Part shown: piece by piece, positions 36,848-45,648 of the stretch
Position numbering within the stretch: the first letter of the stretch is position 1
Layout of the letters: the number at the start of each line of letters is the position of its first letter
Source of the DNA: Saprospiraceae bacterium
Lineage (GTDB): Bacteria; Bacteroidota; Bacteroidia; Chitinophagales; Saprospiraceae
DNA length: 64,000 nucleotides
Assembly (NCBI GenBank): GCA_028284395.1
Contig: JANQRV010000004.1
Location: 1 to 64,000, forward strand
Direction: 5' to 3'
Program-made: the position numbers and the translations under genes
The notes under the pieces: model-generated
What the model was told of the DNA's origin: nothing
Database searches by the model: none
Seen by the model: the letters and a program-made list of their open reading frames with translations, nothing else

Positions 36848-38977
36848 TTAGCTCGGTGTTTCCTCCTGAGAATTGTCCGTCACCGCAGTTTTACCCTCCT
36901 TTTTATCCGGATAAGCAATGCGCGTATGATGAGCGGATCGCATGACCTGTTTAAAAACTTCAATACATTGATCTAATTCCTTGAAAGAGAGCTCCGAGTC
37001 AATTAGCTGACCCTGGGCAATCTTGCCCGCGACGATCTTTTCAACCACTTCTCCCAATTCCTTCTCCGTCGGGTTTTGTAAACTCTTACAGGCCGCTTCA
37101 ATCGAATCTGCTAGCATCAAAATGGTTTCCTCTCTCGTTCGCGGCTTAGGACCTTCGTACCGGAATAAACTTTCGTCAAATTCCCGATCGGGATTATTCT
37201 TAACAAAATTGCGGTAAAAGTACTCTACCCTGGTGGTACCATGGTGGGTCCGAATGAAATCGATAATGATATTCGGCAACCCTTTTCTTTTCGCCATTTC
37301 AATCCCTTCGGTCACGTGATCAATGATAATTTTGGCGGAATCTAGTTCTGAAATCTCGTCGTGAGGATTTTCCCCACTCTGATTTTCGATAAAAAATTCA
37401 GGTTGCTTTGTTTTGCCGATGTCGTGGTAGAGTGCCGCAACTCGAACCAGCAATAAATTGGCTCCGATTTTCTGAGCTGCGGCTTCGGATAAATTGGCAA
37501 CCTGCAAGGAGTGTTGAAGTGTACCGGGCGCTTTGTCATTCAACTCCTTTAGCAACGGACGATTCATATCCAGTAGTTCTACCAAAGATATGGAAGAAAC
37601 AAATCCGAAAAGACGCTCCAACAACGGAATTAAAGGAAAGGCAAGCAGAGTAAAAAAAACATTGAGAAAGAACCAGGAGAACATTTTCCAGTCCAGTGCC
37701 TGAATCGATCCTTCTTTAATGAGTGACAATCCGATGTACCCTAAGCTATAAGTGAGAAAGACATACAGAATAGAATAGAAAAACTTGGTCCAGTCACGAG
37801 TATTGACATTGCACAACAGAACCATAATACCAATCAATATCTGGAGAAAAGTAAACTCGTACCCCAGGGAGCTCAGAAAGGAAGCGATCAGCACAATAAC
37901 GACATGGACAAAAAGTGCCAGCTGATCATTGTAAAAAGTCCTGGTAATGATCGGAATGATGGCGAAGGGAATGATATAGGCACTGAGCACACCAGCTGTT
38001 TCAATAAAATGGACTAAATAGCTATAAATGACGATCCAAATCAGGATAAAGATCAACTCATTAAAGCGTTCAAAAACAGTTGGTGCAAAGGCCAGCAAAT
38101 AAATCAGGAATAGACCAAGTATCAAACTAGTCAGTAATAGATAACCGATGTAGACTCCTAGTTCCGATTTATTTCCCGATATCTCTTTCTCATATTGTTC
38201 CTGAAAAGAAATCAGTTTCTGGTAGGTTGTGGAGTCAATCGGCGCATTCTCCAGTACAATCCGGTCTCCCTGGCGAACTAAGTCCCGATAAGTGGAAATT
38301 TCAGAAATGTGGTTTTGTAAATTCTTGGCGGTGAGACTTTCCTCAAAAAACACATTCGGCACCATCGCCTCCTGGAGCAAATACAAGAGGAAATCAGACT
38401 CCGACAAACTGCTTTCCGGAAGGACATCACTTAAACTGGCCTTTGCCTCCTCCAGGCCTACTATATTTTCCAAGGTCTTACTGTAAACACTGTGTCCCTC
38501 GATGATGTCGATGACAAAATTCTTTTCCTCTTCTAAATGTTGTGGTGCCAATTCCACAATCCCCTCTTTAAAAACCCCATTCAGATACTCTTTCCCAAAC
38601 TGAAGATAGACGTCGGGGCGATTCATCACATCTTTATACAACTCTTCTCCCTTAACTTGCTCCAATTGTTTATTGAATGCCGCTTCGAAGGCAATTATTT
38701 GCCTTTCCAGCACATTGAGGTCGATTCTGTAAAAGGGGTTGATTTTCTTTTCCACCTCCGCATACTCCGCTGCCAATTCCGTTTGAGTCTTCTTAATGGG
38801 GAAGTCAAATGGCGCGATCAATTCTTCATAACGCCACTTTTGTCCCAATTCAAACGTGTATTTGAATTTCGCATTATTGGGGAAAAGCAAGCTGATAAAG
38901 ACCACAACTGCCAGAAAAAGCATGTATTTGAATGCTTTCGGGATCTGTCTTAACCTTTTGCTATTTAGTATGCTCAT
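36848..38977 (-). CDS. 7TM-HD (PgpH-like) membrane phosphodiesterase
   Basis: A 709-residue protein with a first membrane helix (about 18-34), an extracytoplasmic 7TMR-HDED domain (about 35-265), about seven helices (about 275-465) and a cytosolic HD domain. The metal-binding pair is His518-Asp519 (ALYHDIGKTKQPEFF), with FIRTHHGTTRVEYFY and LMLADSIEAACKSL further on. PgpH-family enzymes hydrolyse cyclic di-AMP to pApA; I infer that substrate here from the family. ATG 38977 lies within a few bases of the transcript start predicted from the promoter box at 38983-38990. Confidence 0.93.
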   Translation of the reverse strand: MSILNSKRLRQIPKAFKYMLFLAVVVFISLLFPNNAKFKYTFELGQKWRYEELIAPFDFPIKKTQTELAAEYAEVEKKINPFYRIDLNVLERQIIAFEAAFNKQLEQVKGEELYKDVMNRPDVYLQFGKEYLNGVFKEGIVELAPQHLEEEKNFVIDIIEGHSVYSKTLENIVGLEEAKASLSDVLPESSLSESDFLLYLLQEAMVPNVFFEESLTAKNLQNHISEISTYRDLVRQGDRIVLENAPIDSTTYQKLISFQEQYEKEISGNKSELGVYIGYLLLTSLILGLFLIYLLAFAPTVFERFNELIFILIWIVIYSYLVHFIETAGVLSAYIIPFAIIPIITRTFYNDQLALFVHVVIVLIASFLSSLGYEFTFLQILIGIMVLLCNVNTRDWTKFFYSILYVFLTYSLGYIGLSLIKEGSIQALDWKMFSWFFLNVFFTLLAFPLIPLLERLFGFVSSISLVELLDMNRPLLKELNDKAPGTLQHSLQVANLSEAAAQKIGANLLLVRVAALYHDIGKTKQPEFFIENQSGENPHDEISELDSAKIIIDHVTEGIEMAKRKGLPNIIIDFIRTHHGTTRVEYFYRNFVKNNPDREFDESLFRYEGPKPRTREETILMLADSIEAACKSLQNPTEKELGEVVEKIVAGKIAQGQLIDSELSFKELDQCIEVFKQVMRSAHHTRIAYPDKKEGKTAVTDNSQEETPS

Positions 38978-38982
38978 ACCCG

Positions 38983-38990
38983 CAAAGATA
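38983..38990 (-). promoter_or_regulatory. Bacteroidota -7 box touching the 7TM-HD start codon
   Basis: The minus strand reads TATCTTTG, matching TAnnTTTG. The predicted transcript start is near 38976, that is, on the annotated ATG (38977). So the mRNA would be leaderless, or the true start codon lies downstream. Confidence 0.4.
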
Positions 38991-39029
38991 AGTCATACTT
39001 AGGAGGTTGCCTAGTGCTTCGGAGAGCTT

Positions 39030-39764
39030 TTAGTCCTGTTTATAACGGTGCGTAGGATCGTCCACATTGATGACATTTTGATTGATGAGGTCGGTTTCGA
39101 CCAGTCCGTCCCTCAATCTTACGATTCGGTGAGCATGTTCGGCAATATCCGGCTCGTGCGTAACGAGGATGATGGTATTGCCCTTTCTATGGATGCGTTC
39201 GAAGATAGTCATGATCTCGATGGAAGTCTTCGTGTCAAGATTACCGGTCGGTTCATCCGCCAGAATGATGGACGGATCATTAACCAACGCCCGGGCAATG
39301 GCCACTCTTTGTCGCTGTCCACCCGACAATTCATTCGGTTTGTGATCTACCCGATCTCCCAATCCCACCTCAGTCAAAACTTCTTCGGCGCGTGCCAGGC
39401 GTTTAGATTTGGAAATCCCTCCGTATACCAATGGCAGTGCTACGTTTTCCAAAGCAGAAAGACGAGGAAGGAGATTAAATGTCTGAAACACAAATCCGAT
39501 CTCTTTATTTCTGACTTCTGCCAATTCGCTATCCACCATCGTACTAACATTGGTTCCATTGAGGATATATTCCCCGGCAGTGGGGGTATCCAGGCAACCC
39601 AGCAAATTCATCAAGGTCGATTTCCCGGAACCCGAAGGTCCCATTAAGGCGACGTATTCATTCCTTACTATATCGAGAGTAATGGACTTCAGAGCGTGGA
39701 CCTCCGTCGTACCCATGATATAGGTCTTTTTCAACTCTTGTACTGAAATTACAGGTTGTTGCAT
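39030..39764 (-). CDS. ABC transporter ATP-binding protein, LolD/MacB type
   Basis: A 244-residue ABC ATPase with Walker [10 protein letters not shown] (42-50), Q-loop in [18 protein letters not shown], signature LSGGQ (146-150) and Walker B ILADEP (167-172). The overall sequence is that of the LolD/MacB/FtsE branch, which powers FtsX-type permeases such as the one at 6316-8700. No permease gene lies next to it, so its partner is not known. It is divergent from the deoxynucleoside kinase gene. Confidence 0.93.
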   Translation of the reverse strand: MQQPVISVQELKKTYIMGTTEVHALKSITLDIVRNEYVALMGPSGSGKSTLMNLLGCLDTPTAGEYILNGTNVSTMVDSELAEVRNKEIGFVFQTFNLLPRLSALENVALPLVYGGISKSKRLARAEEVLTEVGLGDRVDHKPNELSGGQRQRVAIARALVNDPSIILADEPTGNLDTKTSIEIMTIFERIHRKGNTIILVTHEPDIAEHAHRIVRLRDGLVETDLINQNVINVDDPTHRYKQD

Positions 39765-40076
39765 GCTGCGTAAAAGATTGAGATTAAGAATCGCAATGTA
39801 ACGAATCTGGTCGAAAATAGGAAATACCCCATTCCGGATGTAAATAATTAGAAGTTCGAGTCAAATTCATCTGCCAAATGGCCATTTTCCGCAATTTAAG
39901 GGTTTACAACTACCTTGTGATCGTTGTTTCCTCATCCTAAATTCACGATCCTATTACCCCGACTTTCCGCCGACGAATGAATTCCGATTGCTGCACAGAA
40001 ATAATTGAAAAAATTCGAAATTTTTCCAGAGTAGGCATATATTCGTCCACTCATAAGTGTTTTCCAAAAAAATCTG
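39765..40076. other. 312-base non-coding gap between divergent ABC ATPase and dNK genes
   Basis: No convincing gene. One inverted repeat, GAAAAA (40007-40012) and TTTTTC (40021-40026) around the palindrome ATTCGAAAT, lies about 50 bases before ATG 40077. No TAnnTTTG box is apparent on either strand. Both genes must be transcribed from this gap; the signals are not clear to me. Confidence 0.5.
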
Positions 40077-40724
40077 ATGGCAGTAGAAAATCAACAGGAA
40101 GTCAAGGTCAAATACGTTGCGATTGCCGGTAACATTGGTGCGGGTAAAACGACCCTTTGTCGACAATTGGTCAAACATTTTGGCTGGGTAGCACAATATG
40201 AGTCTGCTGATGAAAACCCATATCTAAGTGATTTCTATGAAGATATGAAGCGCTGGTCTTTTAACTTGCAGATATTCTTTTTGAACAGTCGCTACCAGCA
40301 AATCCTGAACATTCTTGGCGGTAACAATACGGTCGTACAGGACCGGACCATCTATGAGGATGCCTATATCTTTGCGCCGAACTTGCACGATATGGGATTG
40401 ATGTCCACCCGTGATTTTCAGAATTACTTCCAATTGTTTAAAACGATGTCTTCCCAAATTCAGCCACCGGACCTCTTGATCTACTTGAGAGCGAGCATCC
40501 CGACTTTGGTGGCGCACATTCACGCCAGGGGAAGGGAGTACGAGGGCAACATGAGCCTGGATTATCTCAAAAGGCTCAACGAACGCTATGAAACCTGGAT
40601 CAACAACTACACGGATGGCAAACTATTGATCATCAATTCGGATGAAATCGATTTTGAAACTCATCCTGAAGATTTAGGAAAAGTATTAAATATGGTACAG
40701 GCTGAGCTTCATGGTCTGTTCTAG
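40077..40724 (+). CDS. deoxynucleoside kinase (deoxyadenosine/deoxyguanosine kinase type)
   Basis: A 215-residue P-loop kinase with GNIGAGKTT (18-26), the DRT/DRS-like catalytic motif in VVQDRTIYEDAYIF, and a lid with RGREYEGNMSLDYLKRLNE. These match the bacterial dCK/dGK/TK2-like family, which phosphorylates deoxynucleosides for nucleotide salvage. Purine preference is guessed from the Bacteroidota relatives. Its own upstream gap is 312 bases, and a 395-base gap follows it. Confidence 0.93.
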   Translation: MAVENQQEVKVKYVAIAGNIGAGKTTLCRQLVKHFGWVAQYESADENPYLSDFYEDMKRWSFNLQIFFLNSRYQQILNILGGNNTVVQDRTIYEDAYIFAPNLHDMGLMSTRDFQNYFQLFKTMSSQIQPPDLLIYLRASIPTLVAHIHARGREYEGNMSLDYLKRLNERYETWINNYTDGKLLIINSDEIDFETHPEDLGKVLNMVQAELHGLF

Positions 40725-41119
40725 AAAATTTCTACCTTTTTCAGAACCTTTTAATCTTCCAGGCGTATATAGTTATCTATACTCGATTCTCCTACTACAC
40801 CGGGATAGCCAAATCTAGGCAAACACGCATATGTATAGATTTGTTTAACAATCTATTGTAACAAATAATAAACTTTTCCTCAGATTGGCTTAAGAATGTG
40901 CGCGGAATTTGAGATATTTATAGCAAATAACCTAGACTTTCATATCCCTTACTTCACTTAGTACAACTACACAGGTTTAACAAAAACTTTATAAGGAACG
41001 CTATTTTTTTATCTATTCAAGATGATAAGCCAGATGCATCATCGAGTTTTTGGTATACTCTTTGGTGCCAGCTAAACAAATTTGGATTTTACATACTACT
41101 GGGGTTAAACACAAAAAAA
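40725..41119. other. 395-base AT-rich non-coding stretch
   Basis: No gene is visible. It holds one notable hairpin at 40839-40866: ATTTGTT-ACAAT on the left pairs with ATTGT-AACAAAT on the right, with two bulged bases. There is no T tract, so it is not a plain terminator of the kinase gene. A TATACTCTTTGG near 41050 resembles a promoter box for YggS but has one base too many in the spacer. Confidence 0.5.
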
Positions 41120-41794
41120 ATGTTCGCAGAATTAAAAAATGAGCTTTCATCTAGCCAAGCAACGTTGGTAGCGGTTTCAAAAACCAAACCCGAGGAACAA
41201 ATTCTCAACCTTTATCGGCAGGGACATCGTCACTTCGGCGAAAATCGGGTTCAGGAGCTTTGCCGCAAGCACAAGAACTTACCCAAGGATATCAATTGGC
41301 ACTTAATTGGCCATTTGCAATCCAATAAGGTCAAACAAGTCGTACCTTTTGTACACATGATCCACTCCGTCGATAGCATCAAAGTTTTGAAGGAGATCAA
41401 CAAACAGGCTGCTAAGTTTGATCGGCAAGTAAAGTGTTTGTTGCAGTTGAAAATCGCACAGGAGGATAGCAAATACGGTTTTCACCTTTCCGAATTGGAA
41501 TCTTTTTTCACTGCTCATCCCTACGAGACCATGCCCAATGTCCGCTTTTGTGGTGTGATGGGAATGGCAACTTACACGGATAATCAGGAACAAGTTAGAG
41601 ATGAATTTAGGACGCTGAGAAACATTTTCTCCGAACTCAATTACCGATTCTTCGCCAACAATCCTGATTTTGCGGAAATCTCTATGGGAATGTCCGGTGA
41701 CTATAAGATTGCTTTGGAAGAAGGCAGCACATTGGTAAGAATAGGTCGTATGTTGTTTGGGGAAAGAACTTACGCACGGGCCGCACTGGTTTAA
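41120..41794 (+). CDS. yggS: YggS/YBL036C family pyridoxal-phosphate homeostasis protein
   Basis: This 224-residue protein has the fold-type III PLP site AVSKTKPEEQI, Lys21 forming the Schiff base. Other hallmarks are GENRVQELCRK, HLIGHLQSNKVKQVV, CGVMGMATYTDN and SMGMSGDYKIALEEGSTLVRIG. Family members bind PLP without known enzymatic activity and keep vitamin B6 and amino-acid pools in balance. It is convergent with the FG-GAP protein; the stops lie three bases apart. Confidence 0.95.
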   Translation: MFAELKNELSSSQATLVAVSKTKPEEQILNLYRQGHRHFGENRVQELCRKHKNLPKDINWHLIGHLQSNKVKQVVPFVHMIHSVDSIKVLKEINKQAAKFDRQVKCLLQLKIAQEDSKYGFHLSELESFFTAHPYETMPNVRFCGVMGMATYTDNQEQVRDEFRTLRNIFSELNYRFFANNPDFAEISMGMSGDYKIALEEGSTLVRIGRMLFGERTYARAALV

Positions 41795-41797
41795 GAT

Positions 41798-44041
41798 CTA
41801 ATCCAGCACAATTTTGCGGTAGTGAAAGTCCGAACCATCTGAAATACGCATCCAATAAATGCCGGCCCCTAGGTTTTCCAGGTTCAGTTCTGTTGTTTCC
41901 CGTTGAAACTCACCTTGTTTTATCTTTTGACCGGATATGTTGTATAGTGCATATGGAACTGGATTACCTCCTCCCCTCCCCCCGATGATTCTTACCATGA
42001 CTCGATCCGTAGAAGGATTCGGAAAAACTTTGATGCTCGTTGACTCGGTTGGTCGAGGAGCGCTGGCTGAGACAACAGTGCCTTTTCTGATAAATGGTGT
42101 GTCGTAAATGGAAATACCTCCGCGGAGATTTCCGATTGCCATCTCAAGGTATGGATCTTCATCTAAATTTGTCAAGTCGATGTTCGTTTGATCTCCCAAT
42201 CGAATTGATCCCAGGCGTTCGGTCAGTGATTCAAACGGCAGGTCTTTATCGACAATCCGATACATTTCAAGATACCCGTTTTGCGTTCCGGTAATTAAGA
42301 CCGTACCGATTGTTTCTTCTTCAAAGATCACCGGCGCACTATACCCCAAAAAGAACCCCGGCACACGGGCATCTACTTCGCCCCAAAAGGAATCTTCCGG
42401 CTCTGCAGAGAAATCCGGTATTCCGGCCATCCCGATATTGGGGAAAAAATTGAGGTTCCCGTTCCGCTCACCAAGAACGAGATCGTTCCGCCCATCATTG
42501 TCACAATCGAACACCTCCGGCACACTAGCCAAACCAACGTCGATCCCCTTAAAAGACATTTGCCACGGGCCGAAGGAAATTGGTTGTCCCGGACCGGCAA
42601 GGTTTTCTGCATATAGTAATTCGCCGACTCCCAAACCCATCATCAAATCCAGATCGCCGTCGCCATCCAAATCCCTGAACCTCGGTATGAAACCGCTGGC
42701 CACGGTATTGAAACGCGAGGCTCCCAGGTAATCCCGATCCACCACTGCAAATTCCGGTTGCAAAAGGGCACCCCGATTTTCCAACAAGGTCAGGCCGGTA
42801 AATTGCTCATTTTCAGTGGAAAAGGAAGTCAAATTGCCAAGCACAAGGTCCATTAAACCATCGGCATTGTAATCGACAAAAGTCGGATAAGCCCCGGTTC
42901 CCAAATCTATCATCCGGTCCACAAGAAGAGCATTGTTCCGAAATCGGAAAGAAGGGTTTTCATCGTCTCCCGTATTTTCATAGAACCACATTACTTGCTG
43001 GTCTTCTCCGCCAATCTCTGTATTCGGGGCCGCCAAGAAATCCTTATTGCCATCATTGTTCAAATCGAGATGAAAGGCAGCGGGAAAAGAACGGAGATTG
43101 ACCGATATGTCCTGAGATGGGAAGAATGGGTCTTGTCCATTCATCCAAGCCTCGGCACAGCTGCCACCATTATTCAGAAGATTCAAATTGTCAAAAGATA
43201 CATCGCCAAGTATCAATTCGCGCGCACCGTCGTTATTCAGATCCAGGGAAAGCAGCGTTGAACCAGTATGCCGGGATTCCACTACATCACCTTGGAATGG
43301 CACACTGAAACAATCGCCAGGAGCGTCGGCTAAATCAATGAGCTCCGACAGACCGCTTTCGAAGAAGCCTCCCCAACAGCTCTCAGTAAGCTCATAAATA
43401 AGAGAGTCGCGCTCGTACCCGCTTTCGACGGATAAATTGACGTAGAATTCCACAAATCCCCCGGTAATATTAAAGGTGAGGATATCGAGATCCCCGTCGC
43501 AATCAATATCGTCAATGGCTGGATAATCTATGTTGCTGATAAAAAGAGGCACGGATGAACCGGTAGGCAGCTCAAAATAGAGGAGATTAAAAGGCCGATC
43601 AAAGACGATTCTTTCGAAAGATAATGTATCGTTTTGGTAAAATCCCTTATGGACGCGAAGTCCACTGATTCCCTGTACGTCGGAGAAAGCAAATAGGTCT
43701 TGAATACCATCTCCATCATAGTCTCTAAGTAACACCCAGTTCAAGATTTCAGGGAAGGTCGATGCATATTCGGGCGCGTATTGATAACTCGAAGAATCGG
43801 CAATACCGAGGTTGATAAAAGTGAGATGCACATCCCCTACCCGATCAAAAATATGTAGATCGTCCAGCCCGTCATTATTGAGATCAGCAGCTGATACTTG
43901 TGGTGCATTTAAGCCTCCCGCCAGGGGGAAATCCATCGTTCCGCGCTCATCCGAGATTTGAATATCATTTCTTAAAGTAAATTCCTGGGCATCAACCAGA
44001 TGACAGATCAGCAAGAAAAAAGAAACCAGGAAATACCTCAT
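41798..44041 (-). CDS. FG-GAP/VCBS repeat protein with T9SS type A sorting domain
   Basis: A 747-residue exported protein with a signal ending VDAQ (residue 18) and at least eight FG-GAP calcium-binding loops, such as DLNNDGLDDLHIFD, DYDGDGIQDLFAFSD, DLNNDGNKDFLAA, DLDGDGDLDLMMGLG and DCDNDGRNDLVLGE, so a seven-bladed integrin-like propeller. The last about 75 residues (KVFPNPSTDRVMVR to IVLD) are a type A sorting domain, so the protein crosses the outer membrane by the type IX system. Its ATG overlaps the stop of the zinc-ribbon gene by four bases. Ligand unknown; adhesion is a guess. Confidence 0.93.
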   Translation of the reverse strand: MRYFLVSFFLLICHLVDAQEFTLRNDIQISDERGTMDFPLAGGLNAPQVSAADLNNDGLDDLHIFDRVGDVHLTFINLGIADSSSYQYAPEYASTFPEILNWVLLRDYDGDGIQDLFAFSDVQGISGLRVHKGFYQNDTLSFERIVFDRPFNLLYFELPTGSSVPLFISNIDYPAIDDIDCDGDLDILTFNITGGFVEFYVNLSVESGYERDSLIYELTESCWGGFFESGLSELIDLADAPGDCFSVPFQGDVVESRHTGSTLLSLDLNNDGARELILGDVSFDNLNLLNNGGSCAEAWMNGQDPFFPSQDISVNLRSFPAAFHLDLNNDGNKDFLAAPNTEIGGEDQQVMWFYENTGDDENPSFRFRNNALLVDRMIDLGTGAYPTFVDYNADGLMDLVLGNLTSFSTENEQFTGLTLLENRGALLQPEFAVVDRDYLGASRFNTVASGFIPRFRDLDGDGDLDLMMGLGVGELLYAENLAGPGQPISFGPWQMSFKGIDVGLASVPEVFDCDNDGRNDLVLGERNGNLNFFPNIGMAGIPDFSAEPEDSFWGEVDARVPGFFLGYSAPVIFEEETIGTVLITGTQNGYLEMYRIVDKDLPFESLTERLGSIRLGDQTNIDLTNLDEDPYLEMAIGNLRGGISIYDTPFIRKGTVVSASAPRPTESTSIKVFPNPSTDRVMVRIIGGRGGGNPVPYALYNISGQKIKQGEFQRETTELNLENLGAGIYWMRISDGSDFHYRKIVLD

Positions 44042-44862
44042 GGTTGTAACAGCTTTATTTTCATTAGCAATAGCATCAATTTGACATTGAGCGTTTTATT
44101 GGCATTGAAGAAAAGATGATTTATGGTAATCCAATCATCCTTCCGTTCGAGATGCTGAAGATTCCGATAGAAAACAGATTTTGGCTTACTAAAGGGATTG
44201 CGCCAATACAGACCTTTATCCGTCATGGCAAAACCTTCTTTACAGGATGCCATGATGGTTTGATCACAGATCAGCAGGACTTTCTCTTCTCGTCCTGGAA
44301 ACAGGAAGGACTGAGTGGCATTTTTCAATTTATCGAACGGGATTCGGGTAAAATCTGTATACACGAGCGTGTCTTTTTCGTTACTAAAGTCCAGATAATC
44401 CAAAACCATTCGGTAGAGGTTCAGTTGGGTCCAGGTTTTTTGTTGGTAGTTGACGATCGCTTCATTGAAAGGAACGGGATTAATGGATTTGCAGTATTGT
44501 ACGATGAATTGCCGGATGATGCCGTCAAAACGGAACTCCAGAAACCGTTCTTGGTCAATGGGGGGAATGCGCTCGACCTCTTCAATGACTCGATCCATTT
44601 GTTGGCGCCAGTGTTGGATATAATTTTTGTCCTTCTGAAAACGCTCTATATAGGCCGGCAATCGTTTCTTTTCGAATACTTTTACGAGAAATGCATGAAG
44701 TTGCTTTTCGAAGATTTTCCTAACGTCGGTTTTATGAAATTTAAAGTCGCCATGAGCCCCGCTCCTGGTGTGAATATCGGAAACGGCCTGTTTGGTTCCG
44801 CAATAGGGACAAAAACTGGCATCCGCGGGAATGCTCTTCTGGCAATTGTTGCAAATGGACAT
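44038..44862 (-). CDS. zinc-ribbon domain protein of unknown function
   Basis: A 274-residue protein starting with a four-cysteine zinc ribbon, CNNCQKSIPADASFCPYCG (4-22), a linker and a helical body (about 45-190) followed by a beta-rich end (about 195-270; EEKVLLICDQTIMASCKEGF). It has no signal peptide or membrane helix. I do not recognise the domain after the ribbon. It is coupled through an ATGA overlap to the T9SS FG-GAP gene, which is odd for a cytosolic protein, and it has the best promoter of the window in front. Confidence 0.8.
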   Translation of the reverse strand: MSICNNCQKSIPADASFCPYCGTKQAVSDIHTRSGAHGDFKFHKTDVRKIFEKQLHAFLVKVFEKKRLPAYIERFQKDKNYIQHWRQQMDRVIEEVERIPPIDQERFLEFRFDGIIRQFIVQYCKSINPVPFNEAIVNYQQKTWTQLNLYRMVLDYLDFSNEKDTLVYTDFTRIPFDKLKNATQSFLFPGREEKVLLICDQTIMASCKEGFAMTDKGLYWRNPFSKPKSVFYRNLQHLERKDDWITINHLFFNANKTLNVKLMLLLMKIKLLQP

Positions 44863-44888
44863 GCTCGATGATTCAAGTGATACGACTT

Positions 44889-44917
44889 CAAAGGTAATAA
44901 GGCCTTTTCAAAACAAA
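44889..44917 (-). promoter_or_regulatory. Bacteroidota promoter of the zinc-ribbon/FG-GAP pair
   Basis: On the minus strand TTTG (44917-44914) is followed after 17 bases by TACCTTTG (44896-44889), giving both boxes of the Bacteroidota consensus at proper spacing. Start near 44882, about 20 bases before ATG 44862. Confidence 0.6.
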
Positions 44918-44955
44918 AAGTTAGGTAAAACCCTTTACTATATAAAATTTAAGAT

Positions 44956-45579
44956 ATGCAATCGCACGAACACTCTTTTGATCAGGATGGTGAAAGGTCT
45001 CTGATGTTCCATCCCTACAATATTTTAATGGTCCTTTCGGTAGTGAGTCTCTCCATTCTCTTTCTTAGTCTTACGGCGGCTTTCACCTACAACCGAATCA
45101 AGACGAATCTACCTCCTATTCAGTTACCGTGGATCTTCCTCGTCAATACCCTGATCCTCATCGGTACCAGTTTCACCATCCTTTGGGCGAAGAGGTCTTA
45201 TCTAGCCGACAACACTAGAAATTATCAAAATGCCCTGACCGTAACCATTGTTTTGAGTCTGGTATTTTTAGCGGCTCAAATTGTAGGATGGCGTCAGCTT
45301 TTCCAACAAGATATCTTTATCAACACGAGCAATTACGCTGGCTACCTGTATGTTATATCAGGCTTACACTTTTTCCATGTCCTTGCGGGATTGCCATTCC
45401 TAGGGCTGTTCCTCTTCACTGCGTACAAGCGTATGAAAGATCCGGTAAGTGTAATGGTATACTTCTCCGACCCCGAAAAAAGGCTCAAGTTACGTCTACT
45501 GACCATCTACTGGCATTTTTTAGATGCACTCTGGATCTACCTCGTTTTATTCTTCTGGATCAACTATCTTATCAAGTAG
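44956..45579 (+). CDS. heme-copper (cytochrome c) oxidase subunit III
   Basis: A 207-residue membrane protein with five helices. Family marks are LPWIFLVNTLILIGTSFTI, YVISGLHFFHVLAGLPFLGL and YWHFLDALWIYLVLFFW, the last two being typical of subunit III of aa3/caa3-type oxidases. Subunits I and II are not nearby, so either the operon is split or this is a second copy. It is divergent from the zinc-ribbon gene and precedes purL by 69 bases. Confidence 0.92.
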   Translation: MQSHEHSFDQDGERSLMFHPYNILMVLSVVSLSILFLSLTAAFTYNRIKTNLPPIQLPWIFLVNTLILIGTSFTILWAKRSYLADNTRNYQNALTVTIVLSLVFLAAQIVGWRQLFQQDIFINTSNYAGYLYVISGLHFFHVLAGLPFLGLFLFTAYKRMKDPVSVMVYFSDPEKRLKLRLLTIYWHFLDALWIYLVLFFWINYLIK

Positions 45580-45599
45580 AGCTATCAATTCTATTTTCC

Positions 45600-45607
45600 T
45601 ATATTTG
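45600..45607 (+). promoter_or_regulatory. Bacteroidota -7 promoter box for purL
   Basis: TATATTTG is a perfect TAnnTTTG box. The transcript would begin near 45613-45615, on the GTG that opens the longer reading frame, so it supports ATG 45649 as the real start, 35 bases downstream. Confidence 0.55.
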
Positions 45608-45648
45608 CTCAGGTGAATACCCAAGGAATTGGAAATAACAAGGAAGGC

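Noticed and set aside
39954-40196. Minus-strand open frame of 80 codons in the gap before the deoxynucleoside kinase
   Set aside because: It overlaps the kinase start on the opposite strand and shows no domain or sensible composition.
45613-45648. GTG start for purL, 12 codons upstream
   Set aside because: It sits on the transcript start predicted from the TATATTTG box, and known PurL proteins begin near the downstream ATG, which also has a purine-rich lead.
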